A stretch of 64,000 bases of DNA from Actinernus sp. WN-2022 (GCA_030867875.1 JAOWCC010000577.1:85665740-85729739), one strand, 5' to 3'; shown: positions 10,866-23,276, counted from the stretch's first letter. Notes: generated by a model from the letters alone, not told the origin. Made by a program: numbers and translations.

Positions 10866-11111
10866 CATTCATTATTTATGCCAGGGGGTGGGCTGGCAAG
10901 AATGAGGGGGGGGGGGGGGCACGATAAATTCAGGACACTCGAGGGGGGGTCATCAGAAAATATGGAAACAAATGTGGGGGTGGGGGGCTACTTTTCAAAT
11001 TACATCTAGAGGGGTCATGAGTTTTTGCTTTTCCTTGGAAGGGGGTCAAGAGGTTTTGTTTAGGCTTATGATGGATCTTGCCAGCCCACCCCCTGGCATA
11101 AATAATGAATG
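10866..11111. mobile_element. G-rich MITE with 36-bp perfect inverted repeat
   Basis: Ends CATTCATTATTTATGCCAGG and the exact complement; the perfect match continues to GGCTGGCAAGA. The interior contains a run of 14 G (about 10906-10919) and several GGGG blocks on the plus strand. 246 bp, no ORF. Confidence 0.8.
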
Positions 11112-11835
11112 CTCCCTTATATATGATTGAAGTTGCTTGGATGTTTGGCTTAGTTGCAGAATACCCCCTACATTCAAAAGATCACTTCAAACCTGCACTG
11201 AATTCTCCATTGTACTTTGTAGTTCAGGCTCCGGTTGTTCAAATATAATGGTACTCTACACATACACTACACAGCACAAATATATTAATATTCTTCTCAT
11301 ATTGCTGATAAAACCACAGGCAGCCTTAGCTCTATTTTTGTGTCTCATGAAGTTAATAAAATATACGAAATCAATACAGTACTCAAATAAAGAATTAATG
11401 TAATAAACCTCTTCAAAGTTGTGTTTTTGATTGTCCTGTGTACTAGCTCCTTGGGTAAATAATCTGAACCACTTTCACAAAACTTCCAATTCACCATCCT
11501 AACTGTAATAGAAAATGACAAGGCTGGAGACTTCACCTCTCCCAATAATAGCGATCGCCGAAAATCCCCTCATATCGTGAATATGTCACAAAATCATGTT
11601 AACCCTAAAGTTCAATGTTTTTCCCTTCACCTGCATCCTGCATGGAGATCACAATCCGATTAACAGTCCCTTTTCCACAACTTTTTTCAATTCTGAGAAC
11701 CCTGTGATGAACACCGTACCTTAATCATTTTAAAAGACACAAAAATAGAGCTTGGGCCTGGGCTGGCCGGCCAACTCACCAACTGGCAATATAATTTACC
11801 ACAGCTGCACAAGTCATAATTATAAGCCGCCTTAC
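11112..11835. other. Gene A intron, upstream part; no other feature seen
   Basis: AT-rich sequence with only short chance ORFs. A piece near 11155 (GCAGAATACCC) resembles the end of the MITE family at 39427-40159 but lacks a partner arm. Confidence 0.4.
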
Positions 11836-11900
11836 CATAATTTCCACCGCATAAGATTCTTTTGTCCATCGGTTATATGCGACTTTGAACATGTCGCCAT
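11836..11900 (-). CDS. Gene A exon 1
   Basis: The minus-strand ATG at 11900 opens MATCSKSHITDGQKNLMRWKL and ends at a phase-2 donor, TTATG|GTAAGG. The same exon occurs at 40594-40670 and 62378-62454, with the shared core DGQKN.(M/I)RWKL. Joining to 7549 restores a continuous frame. Paralogues B and C start four codons earlier (MASD); here the upstream codons are not preserved, so the start is taken at the first ATG. The 60-codon ORF that begins at the internal ATG reads through the donor and is not the real product. Confidence 0.7.
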
Positions 11901-12040
11901 CTCGGGAGTAATAAACTAAAAGTAATGCTTCAAGTCTATATGCTTCAAAATTCGATCAAACGTAATTTTCAAAATGAATGCCGAGCTCGGCAAACTCATC
12001 ACCAGGCCTGGCCTCGGATCTTCCACAGGTATCCCGAGCC
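11901..12040 (-). promoter_or_regulatory. Putative promoter/5' UTR block of gene A
   Basis: The 140 bp upstream of exon 1 match the same interval of gene B (40671-40800) almost base for base and that of gene C more weakly. The best-kept part is CGGCAT(T/C)CATTTTGAAA on the minus strand, preceded by GATGAGTTTGCCGA. This is conservation upstream of a start codon; promoter function is inferred. Confidence 0.5.
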
Positions 12041-12179
12041 TACTCATTAATTCTTTGGTTGTTATTCAGTTTCTGTAGAAATTATTAGCCAGGAATATTC
12101 CATAGTATTATCTCTCAAAGTTTTGAATCTGCTGAATGTGTTTATCTTCACCCTGAACGTTATGTCCATAGCTGACTGC

Positions 12180-12560
12180 TGGTCGAGGGTTAGCCAACAT
12201 ATTGGCCAATGCATTGGTCAACAGTTAATCGACTGAATGTCGGGTGTGGGTTGGTTGAGGGTTGGCCAACATGTAAGTTGACTAATTTTCCCATTTGCTT
12301 TTTATCTGTTGGCAACGGTAATAGTGGGTCTGCTGGTTGTATATCGGTAAGGTGTCGGTCATAGTCCAAGGGCCAGGGATCCCCCCCCCCCCAATTCTGG
12401 GGATTTTGTGAGACATGTACCGTTTGATCAAAGCCCAAGGTAGGCTCGGTTTCCAGCCGTGGGAGTTTCGGCCCGCGATCCTCTCCCCACTCAGGCTTTG
12501 GAGAAACGACACCCCAAACGGCTAAAACCGAGCCTAAGCTCTAGGGTATTCCAAAATTTG
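12180..12560. repeat. Repeat remnants with TTGGCCAA and GGCTCGGTTT motifs
   Basis: 12190-12280 holds repeated partial palindromes of the TTGGCCAACAT type. 12425-12560 holds an inverted repeat (GTAGGCTCGGTTT / AAACCGAGCCTA, with GTTTGATCA / TTTGATCAG outside). The segment AGGCTTTGGAGAAACGACAC recurs, complemented, near 46190. A run of 10 C lies at 12381-12390. No gene. Confidence 0.5.
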
Positions 12561-12817
12561 ATCAGAATCTGGGTGTGGCCGTACGGTAGCACTGTTTCCT
12601 TGACCCCAAAAACCACAGGGTACCCAATTCTAGTTTTTGAAGAAAAAAAGATTTGTAAATGAACTGAATATGATGATAGGTAAACGAAAGTTCGTTTGAA
12701 TGCTTACCACAACTAGAGGTTGATCAAGTAATGCAAAATTGTTTTCAAATCACGCCTGAAGTCGCCACTACGCATGTCATAGCTCTGTCATAGCTCTTGT
12801 CATAGCTCTTGCTGTTG

Positions 12818-13863
12818 GCGATGTCCCTACCATGCCCACTTGCTCTGCTCGGAACATTGGTGTCGTCTTTGACGATAACATGAACTTTGATAAGCACATT
12901 AACGATCTTTGTAAATCTGCATTCTATCATATTAGAAACATCTCCCAGGTTAGGAAGTTCCTCAGTGTAGAATCGACCAAAACGTTAGTTAATGCATTTG
13001 TTGTTTCGAAAATTGATGGATATAATGCGCTTCTCTGTGGACTCCCGTCCTATTTATTACAAAGGCTACAATATGTACTTAATACGGCTGCGAGACTCAT
13101 AACGCTATCGCGCAAGGCTGAGCACATAACTCCTTTGCTCATAGAGCTACATTGGCTCCCAGTGGAACAGCGCATTAATTTCAAAATCTTGCTCTATTGT
13201 TTTAAAATTATGAATAATACTGCACCATCGTATTTAAGCGAGTTACTTGTCCAATATGCTCCGGTGCGTAGTCTTAGGTCATCTAATCAACTTCTCTTTC
13301 ACCAGCCTTCATATAATCTTAAATCTTGTGGTAATAGAGCTTTTTCTGTATCTGGACCAAAATTGTGGAATGAACTTCCCCTTGATATTAAGATCAGTCC
13401 GTCTGTCTGTATCTTTAAGTCCAGGCTCAAGACCCATCTTTTTAGGAAGGCTTTTTTCTAATTTTATTGATAATTATTGACTTTTGCTTTCTTAGAGTGC
13501 GGACGGTAGAGGCATGTGGCGGCTGTTTAGCTGAATAGTACTGAATAGTGCCAACATCCTTCCCTTTTCTTGTTTAATTGGTGCTGTTTTGTGCTGTTTG
13601 GCTGGTGTTGTCGCATGCTTTTATTGTTTGCACTCTACTTTTACTTTTACTTCAATTTTTACTTCAATTTTTAGTCATAGTTTACATAATTCATTATCTA
13701 TATTCACATTTATTTATATTCATATACATGTTTTTCGTTTCATTTTATTTGAATTGTAACTAGTTTTATTGCGTATTTTTAAATTGAACATTGTAAAGCG
13801 CATTCGGGCTTTCTTAGGAGAATTGCGCTATATAAGAATTAAACATTATTATTATTATTATTA
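12818..13863 (+). mobile_element. 5'-truncated L2-type retrotransposon (3' end)
   Basis: The 209-codon frame at 12832-13461 is the C-terminal part downstream of a reverse transcriptase: ARNIGVVFD, LLCGLPSYLLQRLQYV, ITPLLIELHWLPV, GNRAFSVSGPKLWNELP, FKSRLKTHLF. The 3' tail has TGTAAAGCGCATT...TTGCGCTATATAAG and ends in (ATT)n, as L2-like elements do. The endonuclease and the RT core are missing, so it is a dead 5'-truncated copy. The short upstream sequence has repeated GTCATAGCTCT. Confidence 0.85.
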
Positions 13864-13977
13864 ATTAAACTGTAACGTATGTTTTCTGATAACCTGTCAA
13901 GATAGCCTGCTCTAACATGTCGAGTCTTGCACCATCTGTAATATGCAGAGCAATTTCTGCTGAAGCCGATTATCCCA

Positions 13978-15942
13978 CTATATATGGCAATTTGCATGAC
14001 GATTGATTGTTTGCTCGATTGTAATATCTACTGCATTTCTGCATGATGGTACTTCTGATCTATTAACACTAAATCCATTACTTTCAAGCAGTTCCTTCGC
14101 TCCGGGATGAGACTGTGTTAGGTTCAGGAGCCGAGAATCACAAGGTATACTGAGGGTATCTAGCATAGTTGTAATGATCATAGGTAAAAACAAACTACAC
14201 ATATTTTGAAGACACGCAAGATGTAGTTCTACGTCATTCTGTTTCGTAGCTCGTTGAAAGAGAAGGATTAGCAAAACGTTATCCATATAGTTCATCCAGA
14301 ACTTGGCAGTCTTACCGAGTTTCCCCTGTCGGACACCTTCTTTGAAGTCAGAGTAGAGATTCAACAAGCTAACACAACTTTCATTTGCCATGGCTTCATT
14401 CAAATGCTCTTTGCATGGGTCAGTTGCAAGACGGTTTAGCACGGTCTTTGCATCTTCATCGACGATATCCCCAGGAACACGTTCAAACATCGTGAGCAGA
14501 AGTCGTTCTAAAGCCTCTAGAACAATCTTGTGGACACGTAGCGCTCTATTGTAATAGTTCCTAGTCATCACCTGCTCTATTGAGCCACTTGCGCAGATTC
14601 CTGACTCAACTCCCAAGGACGTCCTCAAAGCCACTTGATCTCATCTTTTCCCCTAGTGCTCCCATGTAGGAGCAGGCGAGGCGAAAGCTGCCCATTCTGA
14701 CAATGATGTCTTGAAATAGATTGGGATTTTGCCAGACAAGCGCATATGCTTTTTTTGGCCACGACTAGGTCGAATGTCACAATCGTACACTCCTGGTTAT
14801 AACTTCCATCGACGCTTGCGGACTTAATTTAAGAATATGCTGTACGGTTGCATTTTCTGTTACAGGCACAAAGACAGGGGCCATATATTAAACACCTGAT
14901 ACGACGAATCCATGCTTGATTCTGTCAGAGACACCCACCCAGCCCATGGTGGGACGATCTGGGCGGCGTGCTTAAGCAAAGCTGACCGGCATAGTACCCA
15001 CAACGTGTCTGACGAATGTGCTATTGCCTCTGCTTGACTGTTACGTGTTTCTGCCTGAGAGATTTCAAGCTTTGGCTCAACTTTATCCTAAGCAAAGCAC
15101 GGCTCAACGTTGTCGGATGCTGGTTGAATGGAACGTTGTTTCGTTTTGCTGAACTGAGGGGTTCTGGTGTCATCCATACTCTGGTCACTCTCACTCTCTT
15201 CCTTGACCCCCTGTATAATTATTCCATGGGCGCAGTGAGTTGTCCCAGAACCAGAAGGCGATGTTTCCGTCAAATCAAAATCGTCGCAGCACAGCTGGGT
15301 GACAATATTTGCACCCGGTTTAATGATTGATGGAATTATACTATTCCTTTCATCAATAGCTTTACAGTGAGCTGTTTCCAGCTCTAGAACACTGGAGTAA
15401 GAGGCGCAATGTCCAAACCGATTGATGAGTGAGACCACTTCTGCGTTTCCTGTCAAATGCCTTAATGCCATTGCAAGAAGATGTTTTGGCATTTTCCATT
15501 GGCCGTTAGTAACAGCGTAACAAATATCCTGGGAAAGTAACGATGCCACTCGTTGTTTCTTCTCAGAGTCCTTCTTGACAGATACCAAATGACTGATAAA
15601 TTCTTGCAAATATGCCGGTGGCTGTATTGCATTACTAGTAAGAAAGTATGAAGATGGGGGCCACGGCATTGCTCGAGATTCTACATGCGCACTTTTAATC
15701 GCTCTTCGAAGAATTAGAGCTGCTTCTTCCAGTCGTTTGGTGTCAGATGAAGCTGTTTCAAATGCTACTTCCACGTGCACTGTTTGGCCCTTTTTCAGGT
15801 CTGATGCATATACGAGTTCACTCCTGTAATTTGGTTGCCAAAATTGTATTGCATCCCCAAAATATTTAATCAACTTGGATTTAAGTTTGTCGGTTTTGTA
15901 GTTGGCATTGTAAAACGCAGGGTTGTACATGTCAGTTGTCAA
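13978..15942 (-). pseudogene. Broken copy of a dispersed metazoan multicopy gene
   Basis: The two minus-strand frames, 15088-15942 (284 codons) and 13978-14634 (218 codons), look like upstream and downstream parts of one protein. The first has LLSQDICYAVTNGQWKMPKH, FGHCASYSSVLELET, and GSGTTHCAHGIIIQ. The second has NYYNRALRVHKIVLEALERL, FWMNYMDNVLLIL and SNGFSVNRS. This order is typical of a large, highly repeated protein family in fish and invertebrate genomes that I know only as uncharacterised. About 450 bp between the frames still reads in pieces (VRMGSF...GALGEKMRSSGFEDVL) but is interrupted by stops and frame changes. It is probably mobile or once mobile; the mechanism is unknown. Confidence 0.55.
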
Positions 15943-15949
15943 GCATAAA

Positions 15950-16698
15950 CTTCAGATAACGCTCTCTAAAGCATTCGACAGTATACCGCATGATCTACTA
16001 TTAGCCAAGCTCAAGGCATACGCGGCGTTACCAGTAGTAGCTGTTCACTCATACAGAATTATCTCACCGATCGCTTCCAGAGAGTTAAATTAGGTGACCA
16101 ATTCTTCGATTGGAGTCCACTATCTCAAGGCATACCCCAGGATCAGTATTTGGTCCTATACTCTTTAATATTTTTCTATTTTTCTAAATGACCTTCTTTT
16201 TATCCAGCTCAATTCTAAGATCAGTGCTTATGCCGATGAAACACAGCTTTTTTCTGTCGGCAACGATTCTGCTCTGATTTATCAAAGTATGCATGCTGAT
16301 CTCATTACCAACTGTACATGGTTTGGTTCTAATGGACTATTAGTAAACTCAGATAAATGTCTTACCATGTGGCTGGGTAATACCACGTACAACCCTGCCT
16401 ACCATCTAGGAAGTAGTGAGATCAGCATGGTTGATGAGATCAAATTACTTGGTGTGACTATTGATAAAGATCTTAATTTCAATAAACATGTAGCTGATAT
16501 CGCACGTAAAGTCAGTTGTCAACTTCAAGTCATTAAAATACATAATAGATTGATTGACGCTGACACCAAGGCTAAGTTATATAATGCTTATCTCTTGCCA
16601 CAACTTAATTACTGTTCTGTAGTCTGAAACTACTGTGGTCAGCGAAATTCTAAGAAATTAGAAAAACTTAACGAGAGAAGCTTACGTTTTGTATATTA
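15950..16698 (+). mobile_element. Non-LTR reverse transcriptase fragment, left half
   Basis: Reads LSKAFDSIPHDLL, then with frame breaks QGIPQ-like sequence and ISAYADETQLF, then a 112-codon frame (16289-16627) ending QLNYCSVV. The catalytic YADD is YADE. The fragment stops at 16698, where a minus-strand element is inserted, and its continuation begins at 19807. CR1/Rex-like RT by motif spacing. Truncated at the 5' end and inactive. Confidence 0.75.
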
Positions 16699-19600
16699 AT
16701 AATAATAATAATTTTTTTCTATAGCGCCATAATCCACTAGTTGCCCTATGGCGCTTTACAATGAATACTGGTAAAGAAAAATGTAAAAATATATATAAAG
16801 TTAAAATATAATTGCTATTAAGCTATCTAGTATGTATACCACTAAAACTACTGAGACAACTAAAAACTACTATAAAAATCATTAATTATAAGCACAATTA
16901 AAAAGATATGTCTTTAACGTAGATTTAAAACTGCCAATACACGGGCTCATTCTAATCTTAGCTGGTAATGAGTTCCATAACTTAGGTGCAGCAACTGAGA
17001 AGGCTCGGTCACCATAGCTCTTCAAATTAGACATAGGAACAGTTAATAAATATTGCGAAGACGATCTCAAGGTACGTGTAGGAATGTAGGCGTGAAGCAT
17101 ATTACTAATGTAAGATGGAGCTAATTTATTTAGAGCCTTATATGTAAGTAAAAGTATTTTTAAAACAATACGCTGCCCTACAGGTAGCCAGTGGAGTTGC
17201 TTGAGAACAGGAGTAATATGATCATGTTTTGATTTACCGGTAATTAAACGCGCAGCGCAGTTCTGAACATACTGTAGTCTATCAATTTGATACTTGGGTA
17301 AGCCATACAATAAAGCATTACAATTATCTAATCTACAGGATATAAATGCATGAACCAGTATCTTAGTATTGTCTTCTGACTGATATTGCCTTATCTTAGC
17401 TATCCTCATTAAGTGAAAAAATGCAGACTTACAAATAGTGGACACATGTTTCTCGAGGATCATGCTGTTATCGAAAACTACTCCGATATTCCTGGCAGAA
17501 AGCGAAGGTTGTACGTGATCCTTGCCAACTGTAATATCATTTAAATACGGTCGGGGACGATGATGTGCACTAATAATAAGAAGTTCAGTCTTGTCCGTAT
17601 TTAATTTAAGTTTATTCTGCAACATCCACTTATCTATATCATTGACACAGGCTTCAATTTTCACTATGGATGACTCGCGATCTTCCCCAGATGTAGACTC
17701 GAAGGAGAGATACAATTGGGTGTTATCCGCGTAGAAATGGAAGCCGATGTCATGATTCCTAACAATATCTCCTAAAGGAGAAGTGTAAAGCAGGTAGAGG
17801 AGTCGCCCTAAAACCGAATCTGAGGTACACCACAGTGCATGTTACGACTCGAAGACTTTTCTCTCCCAATGACTACAGCCTGTTTTCTATCGCTCAGGTA
17901 AGATTTAAACCAGCGTAGAGCCTTTCCACATATGCCAAAGCGACAGGACAACCTCTCTAATAAGATCGTATGATCAACAGTATCGAAAGCTGCAGATAAA
18001 TCTAGCAATAACAAAATTACCGTACGCTTATTGTCAATAGCAACAACAATATCGTTGTGAACTTTCACTAACGCAGTTTCAGTGCTATGAAACTTCTTAT
18101 AGGCTGATTGAAAAAACTCATCAAGATCATTACCTTTAATGTAGCTATTAAGCTGAAGTGCCACAACTTTCTCAGTGAGTTTTGACATAAACATGAGATT
18201 AGAAATGTCTAAAATTAGAAAACTCTTCGAAATGTAAGTTGTCTTTCTTCAGTAACGGATTTAGTAGAGCGAACTTAAAAGAATCAGGCATAATAGAAGT
18301 ATCTAGTGAGAGATAATTATATCAGTCATTACAGGAAGTAGCACGTGCACACAAGCTTTAAGGACATCGGCAGGAACAGGGTCAAGGGCACAGGATTTAA
18401 CAGTAGAGGCCTCTATCAGCTCAGCAACTTGTTTTATAGAGACGCATTCAAAACCAGATAACTCACAGGCGCATATCACTGGTGGGGAGGTAAATCATAG
18501 GACCGCAACTCTCCGTAGCCAGGGAATGATGTATACCAGCAATCTTCTCAGTAAAATAGTCAGTAAAACAATTTGAAAGTTCCTTATCAGAACCGGAAGG
18601 TGGATAACGTACCTCCGCTTTTTTGTGAAGCAGCTTGTCGACAGTTTGAAAAAGAATGCGTTGATCATTTTTATTAGCACTGATGATAGTGGAATAATAC
18701 TTAATTTTAGATGACCTGATGGCGTTGTTAACAACTCCACATTGCGTAATGTAGCGTTGACGATCAATAGTAAGTTGCGAGGTACGCTAACGGCGCTCAA
18801 ATGCTCTCCTTTTCCTCTTCTCGATTGCTATTAGACCAGTAAACCATGGAGCAGCAGGTCGGATAGTTACAGTTCTAGTTTTCAGAGGGGCGTGATCGTT
18901 CAGCCGTGATGCCAGAACATCGTTATATATACTGAGAGATCAAATCACTCAGGTCGCTAGCTGGTTTAGTTAATAAAGTAGAGTTCTTTAGATCATGACA
19001 AAAAGTGGTATAGTCAATAGAACGCACCTTGCGATAAGAAATCTCCTTTTTCTCAAATATTGGTTTGGCAAGACGAAGATTACAATGCACAGTACTACGA
19101 TCAGATATCACAGAGTCATGAAGGCGACAGTTACTAACAAACTCCTCACTCGCTCTAGAAATAAGCAGATCCAGAATATGGCCGTCACGGTGGGTAGGTT
19201 CCACAATGTGTTGAACAAGATTAAACGATTTCAGTAGGCGGAGAAAGCGATTAGCGTCATGATTATTAACTTTATCAACATGAAAGTTGAAATCTCCAGC
19301 CAGTAACAAACGACCAGAAGTCAATACCAGTTGTTCCAAATAATTCCCAAATTCTTCAAGAAATAAGTTAACGCTGAGTTTATTGTCAGCTGATTGCGGT
19401 GGACGATATACAACAATAACGCCTCACATTGTTATTCAACGACGATCTCAAGATAACATCCATAGATTCAAAACTCGTAAAGTTCACTTGCAGCTGTTTC
19501 TTCGGTTTAAAACATTTCCTAAACATTAGGCCAACTCCTCCTCCGCGTGAAGTAATTCTTGGAGCATGGAGAAACGTGTAATCGGTAGGACAAATATCGC

Positions 19601-19806
19601 GGATAACGTACTCATTGTCATTATTCGTAGAGCTCAGCCACGTCTCCGTCAAAGCCAGAATATCAATATTGTTTTCAACAACGTAGTCCTTCACGATAAG
19701 GGATTTATTCATGATCGATCTTGAGTTGAGTAAGCAAAAGTCAACACGTGGAGGTACAGACATGAAGCTCAACGGTTCTCGAGCCACCGAGATCAAGTTA
19801 TCAAGT
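16699..19806 (-). mobile_element. L2-type retrotransposon, near complete but decayed
   Basis: On the minus strand from 19796: an endonuclease N-terminus (19386-19796, VDFCLLNSRSI, LALTETWLSS), the rest of the endonuclease (18923-19339, LLLAGDFNFHVD), a linker, RT (17808-18194, [28 protein letters not shown]), then a frame change and the C-terminal part (16882-17715, NIGVVFD, LHWLPVGQRIV, PKLWNSLP). The catalytic box near 17730 reads YADN instead of YADD. The 3' UTR has GCGCTATAG and an (ATT)n tail at 16699-16712. The flanks carry TATTA at 16694-16698 and 19807-19811, the likely target duplication, so the element splits the RT fragment on the opposite strand. Confidence 0.85.
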
Positions 19807-20290
19807 TATTATAATTATTTTAATAGCACTTATGAATACTTACTGAAACAAATGGGTCAACTGTTCATTACATAATAGGAGAATTTATGACATCTTAACT
19901 CTAGTATATAAATCTATACATTGGCATGGCTCCCAACTACATCAGTGACCTTATAACTCAGAGAACTTGTACAATTAACTTACGTGGTCTTCATTCCCTT
20001 AAATTTCCTAGTGCTAGAACCACTAGATATATGGTTTGCACTCATTTTCCTTTAATGGAAGTAAACTCTGGATCTCCCTCTCTGACCTCATTAAATCATC
20101 ATCCCCTGTCAAAGCCTTTAAATCGGCCATTGTTAAACTTGATTTCACTACTGACTGCTGCTCGTTTTGTAAATAATTCATTATAATATTTTTGTAAATG
20201 ATTATACATATAGTAGGTTATATATAGTTTATACATACATTTATTATGTAAGATACTTTTTATTATTTAATCATATAATGTAATTATCTT
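19807..20290 (+). mobile_element. Non-LTR reverse transcriptase fragment, right half
   Basis: Continues the element broken at 16698. Reading in broken frames it has NSTYEYLLKQMGQ, then GMAPNYISDLI-like sequence and LRGLHSLKFPSARTTR..., the usual C-terminal end of this RT class, followed by an AT-rich 3' UTR. Stops and frame changes make it inactive. The right end is approximate. Confidence 0.65.
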
Positions 20291-20308
20291 AATTTGTTTT
20301 TCTCGAAG

Positions 20309-21517
20309 ATAGAGCGGTTTTCAGTTGAGTCAGTAGTGAAACCAAACGCAAATTACCCACAGCCAGCCAATCATAGGAGCGAGTAATCACAAGTAACTCA
20401 TAAATGGCTTCCCTGTGAGCCAATGACAAACCAAAGCAAAACCAAAACCAATTTGAGTTTGGTTTTACTTTGGATTCTGATTGGTTGGTTTACTTTCTCA
20501 GCCAATAGATGGTTTGCACTCAATCCCCAGAGATTCAAATGACAAAGGGCATGGCGGCCATGTTGGTGTACAGAACAAAAGAAGCTAACGAGGAATCTAT
20601 TGTTACCTGTACACCAACATGGCGGCTATGACGTCACGTGCAAAGGGTCTATAGGAGAGCTTAGTAAACTGTTCCAGTATGGAAGGAAACGGCTGATGTA
20701 GCTGAAGACTGCGTTAGATATTTTAGAGACTGGTCCTATACGAATCAAATGTCATGTAACCCATCAAAATGTAATGAGCTTATTTTTCGTAAAAAAGGTA
20801 ACACTGATCACTACACCGGCATTGAAGGCATTCCTTAACAAAAAGAGTTAAATATCTTAGGTATCACTTTCCAACAAGATTGCAAGTTCTCTAGTCACGT
20901 TAAAAATAAGCTTAGTGAAGCAAACAAATGCCTTTTCGTCTTAAGATCTCTTAGAAAGGAAGGTTTTAATCAGTCGGAAATTGACCTGTTCTTTAGCAAT
21001 ATAATTATTCCTAAGATTACTTATGGACTATCCGTGTATGGCTCCTCTGAGGCTGACTTGTCCACTGTCCAATGTTTCCTAGACAGATGCTATAAGAGAC
21101 GCTACACTTCAAAGAATATCCTTATTAGAGAACTACTTGAACAATATGATAGGAAACTTTTCCACAAACTGTGTAACAACAGCAACCATCCTCTTAAGCT
21201 ACTTTTGCCCAAAATCAAGCCCTCGTCTAGAACCTTAAGACGTCAGTCTTCCCAGTGGCCGAGAATTAATACTGTTCGTTTTAAAAAATCTTTTGTAAAT
21301 AGATTAATCTTTAGGTATAACCTAGCTATTTAATAGTCTTTGTTCCCACATACTTTACGTTTGTTATATTATGAGAGTCGTATATTTATGCTTTATTACT
21401 TATAGCTGTAACACACGATATGTATTTTATCGGTGATTCATTAAAGACATTATTATTATTATTATTATTAAACGCAAAACCAAAACACTTCCGACACTCA
21501 ATTGAAATCCGCTCTAT
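20309..21517. mobile_element. MITE interrupted by an RT fragment
   Basis: Outer inverted repeat ATAGAGCGGTTTTCAGTTGA (20309) and its near complement ending CCGCTCTAT (21517). An inner hairpin CCATGTTGGTGTACA / TGTACACCAACATGG lies at 20559-20626. An RT fragment (20660-21470) sits inside and separates the arms. Confidence 0.6.
20660..21470 (+). mobile_element. 5'-truncated non-LTR element inside the MITE
   Basis: One reading frame with a single stop gives VRYFRDWSYTNQM.CNPSKC, LNILGITFQQDCKFSSHV and continues into the 99-codon frame at 21034-21333 (VYGSSEADLSTVQCFLDRC, WPRINTVRFKKSFVNR). This is the thumb/C-terminal part of a CR1-like RT. The tail is (ATT)n at about 21447-21470. The palm domain is missing. 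Confidence 0.75.
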
Positions 21518-22279
21518 TAGCATGTATTTGCTACTCTTCAATTCGAGTTGAAATAAAGGTTAATAAATATTGTATTGTAAGCATGGACATTCTCTCGACG
21601 TTCAGTCCTGTAATTATGGAATTGTTTATATGAAGGCAAAGGCCAACCTCGTTCCCAGGGTCTTGGGCAAAGGCTTATGGGCTGCCTCCATGGGTCCCTG
21701 CATCATGATGTTCATCTGATTCTGCATTCCCCTTAGACACACTGCAATGATCACTAATTCTAGTATAGCTTTACCGACATGAAGGGTGGTAGTGGGCTTT
21801 TCGTGCTACGAGATCAATGCCCTGGACCTTAAATAACATAGCTTCATCTTTTTTCGTTTCTGCGACCCTCTTTATCGACTGTTCAGCACTTTTGGTCACA
21901 CATTTGACTAGCTACTCTTCTGTCCACTGTGTTTTGTTACCCGATTGCTCATGGAAAATCAGTTGCGTTATAGCGTGCAGTAAAATACCCCAACCTTGGG
22001 TGGACTCCTGTAACATATACAGGGACGTGCCGGACGGAGTAAAACGCAGGGTGCAGGGCACGCAGGGCACGCAGGGTGTTCAAAAAAATAGAGTTACATA
22101 ATTTAGTGCCTTTGGAATATCAGTCCTCCCAGGTGTGAAACCCATGCATTCAGGCCCCACGGCTGAAACCAAGCCTACTGACATACTCCAGCAAGGTTAT
22201 GTTACACACGTAATCCCAGTTGGCCCGTGTGATAGCAATTTTTAAGAACATTCATTGTCCTCAAAGGATTATACTACAT
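21518..22279. other. No gene seen
   Basis: Only short chance ORFs. Near 22050 there is a small direct repeat of GGCACGCAGG, and near 22160 CCACGGCTGAAACCAAGCCT, related to the GGCTCGGTTT repeats at 12.5 and 46.2 kb. Confidence 0.4.
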
Positions 22280-23015
22280 TTATACCATGCGGGTAGCCTC
22301 GGATTCCTTTGTTCTCCGAGGCACATTTAAACCACTAATTTTCCCTGATGGCAGGGATATTTAGAAATATGCATTGTTTCGAAATTTCCCACCGGGAAAT
22401 TTCGAGACAATGCATATTTCTAAATTTCCCCTGCATGCGTAATGAGGTAAAATTAGAAGAGAATGCAGGCTGGAAGTGAGAAGGTCAAAAGCATGAACTC
22501 CTGCTCCCCTCTGGCACAACTAGCCCTGCACTCCCGGATGAAAAATACTGAATCCAAACTGACCTGTCTTCATCATAACCTTCAACGTAATCCATGTGGG
22601 ATCACGTATTTCAATCTGCATATTCTTCTCTTAATTTCTCAAACCCGCTTCCTCCATGTGGGATACTTAAAACCATAAACGTGACGTAATTAAAATCCAT
22701 TCATGCTCTTTGAATATTTAGTCAACCGCATAATTACATTGTATTTTAGTGTTATTCTTCTCAAAAACAACACGCTTTTCCCCAGGGGAAGCCAGGGTCG
22801 TTTAATCAATGGCGCTCAGTCAAGCATTAAACAAAACGTTTTCGAAAGCAACTCGACTGCAACGTCTTTAGTTTCGGCAAAGAAAACTAAACTTCTCAGA
22901 GATTTGTTCCGTTCCTCGGCGATCATGGTATAACAAACTTATACCATGGCATTTCGGGGTATTAGTGATTTAAATTGCAATTTAAATCACTAATACCCCT
23001 CATGCCATGGTATAA
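22280..23015. mobile_element. Palindrome-bearing MITE, copy 2
   Basis: Same family as 5859-6641, with TTATACCATG and CCATGGTATAA ends and both short ORFs kept. Differences from copy 1 are a longer first hairpin (ATGCATTGTTTCGAAATTTCCC arm, 22365-22430) and a much shorter terminal hairpin (22943-23011). Confidence 0.75.
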
Positions 23016-23276
23016 CTTATAAGTATTTCCATAATTATATTAAACTACAGTCAATCATTGCATTAAATGATATTATTTATTAACTAGTGCAAAGACTTTA
23101 TTTATGATTTAGAATGAACAAGAAGCATTCTACGTAGTCCTCAAATCTTTTTTGATAAAGTAGTGCCAGTGTTGGATAGGCAATAAAATCAGTAATTAAA
23201 GTGCTTTGAGCATATGCACACAAAGTTGGCTCTAATAATGTATTACACCATCAACTGGTGTGGCTAGTTCTAACAT

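Noticed and set aside
11687..11869. 60-codon ORF starting MDKRILCGGNYG
   Set aside because: It is a different frame of exon 1 that reads through the conserved splice donor; the MATCSK/MASDMA frame is the one that joins exon 2 in all three genes.
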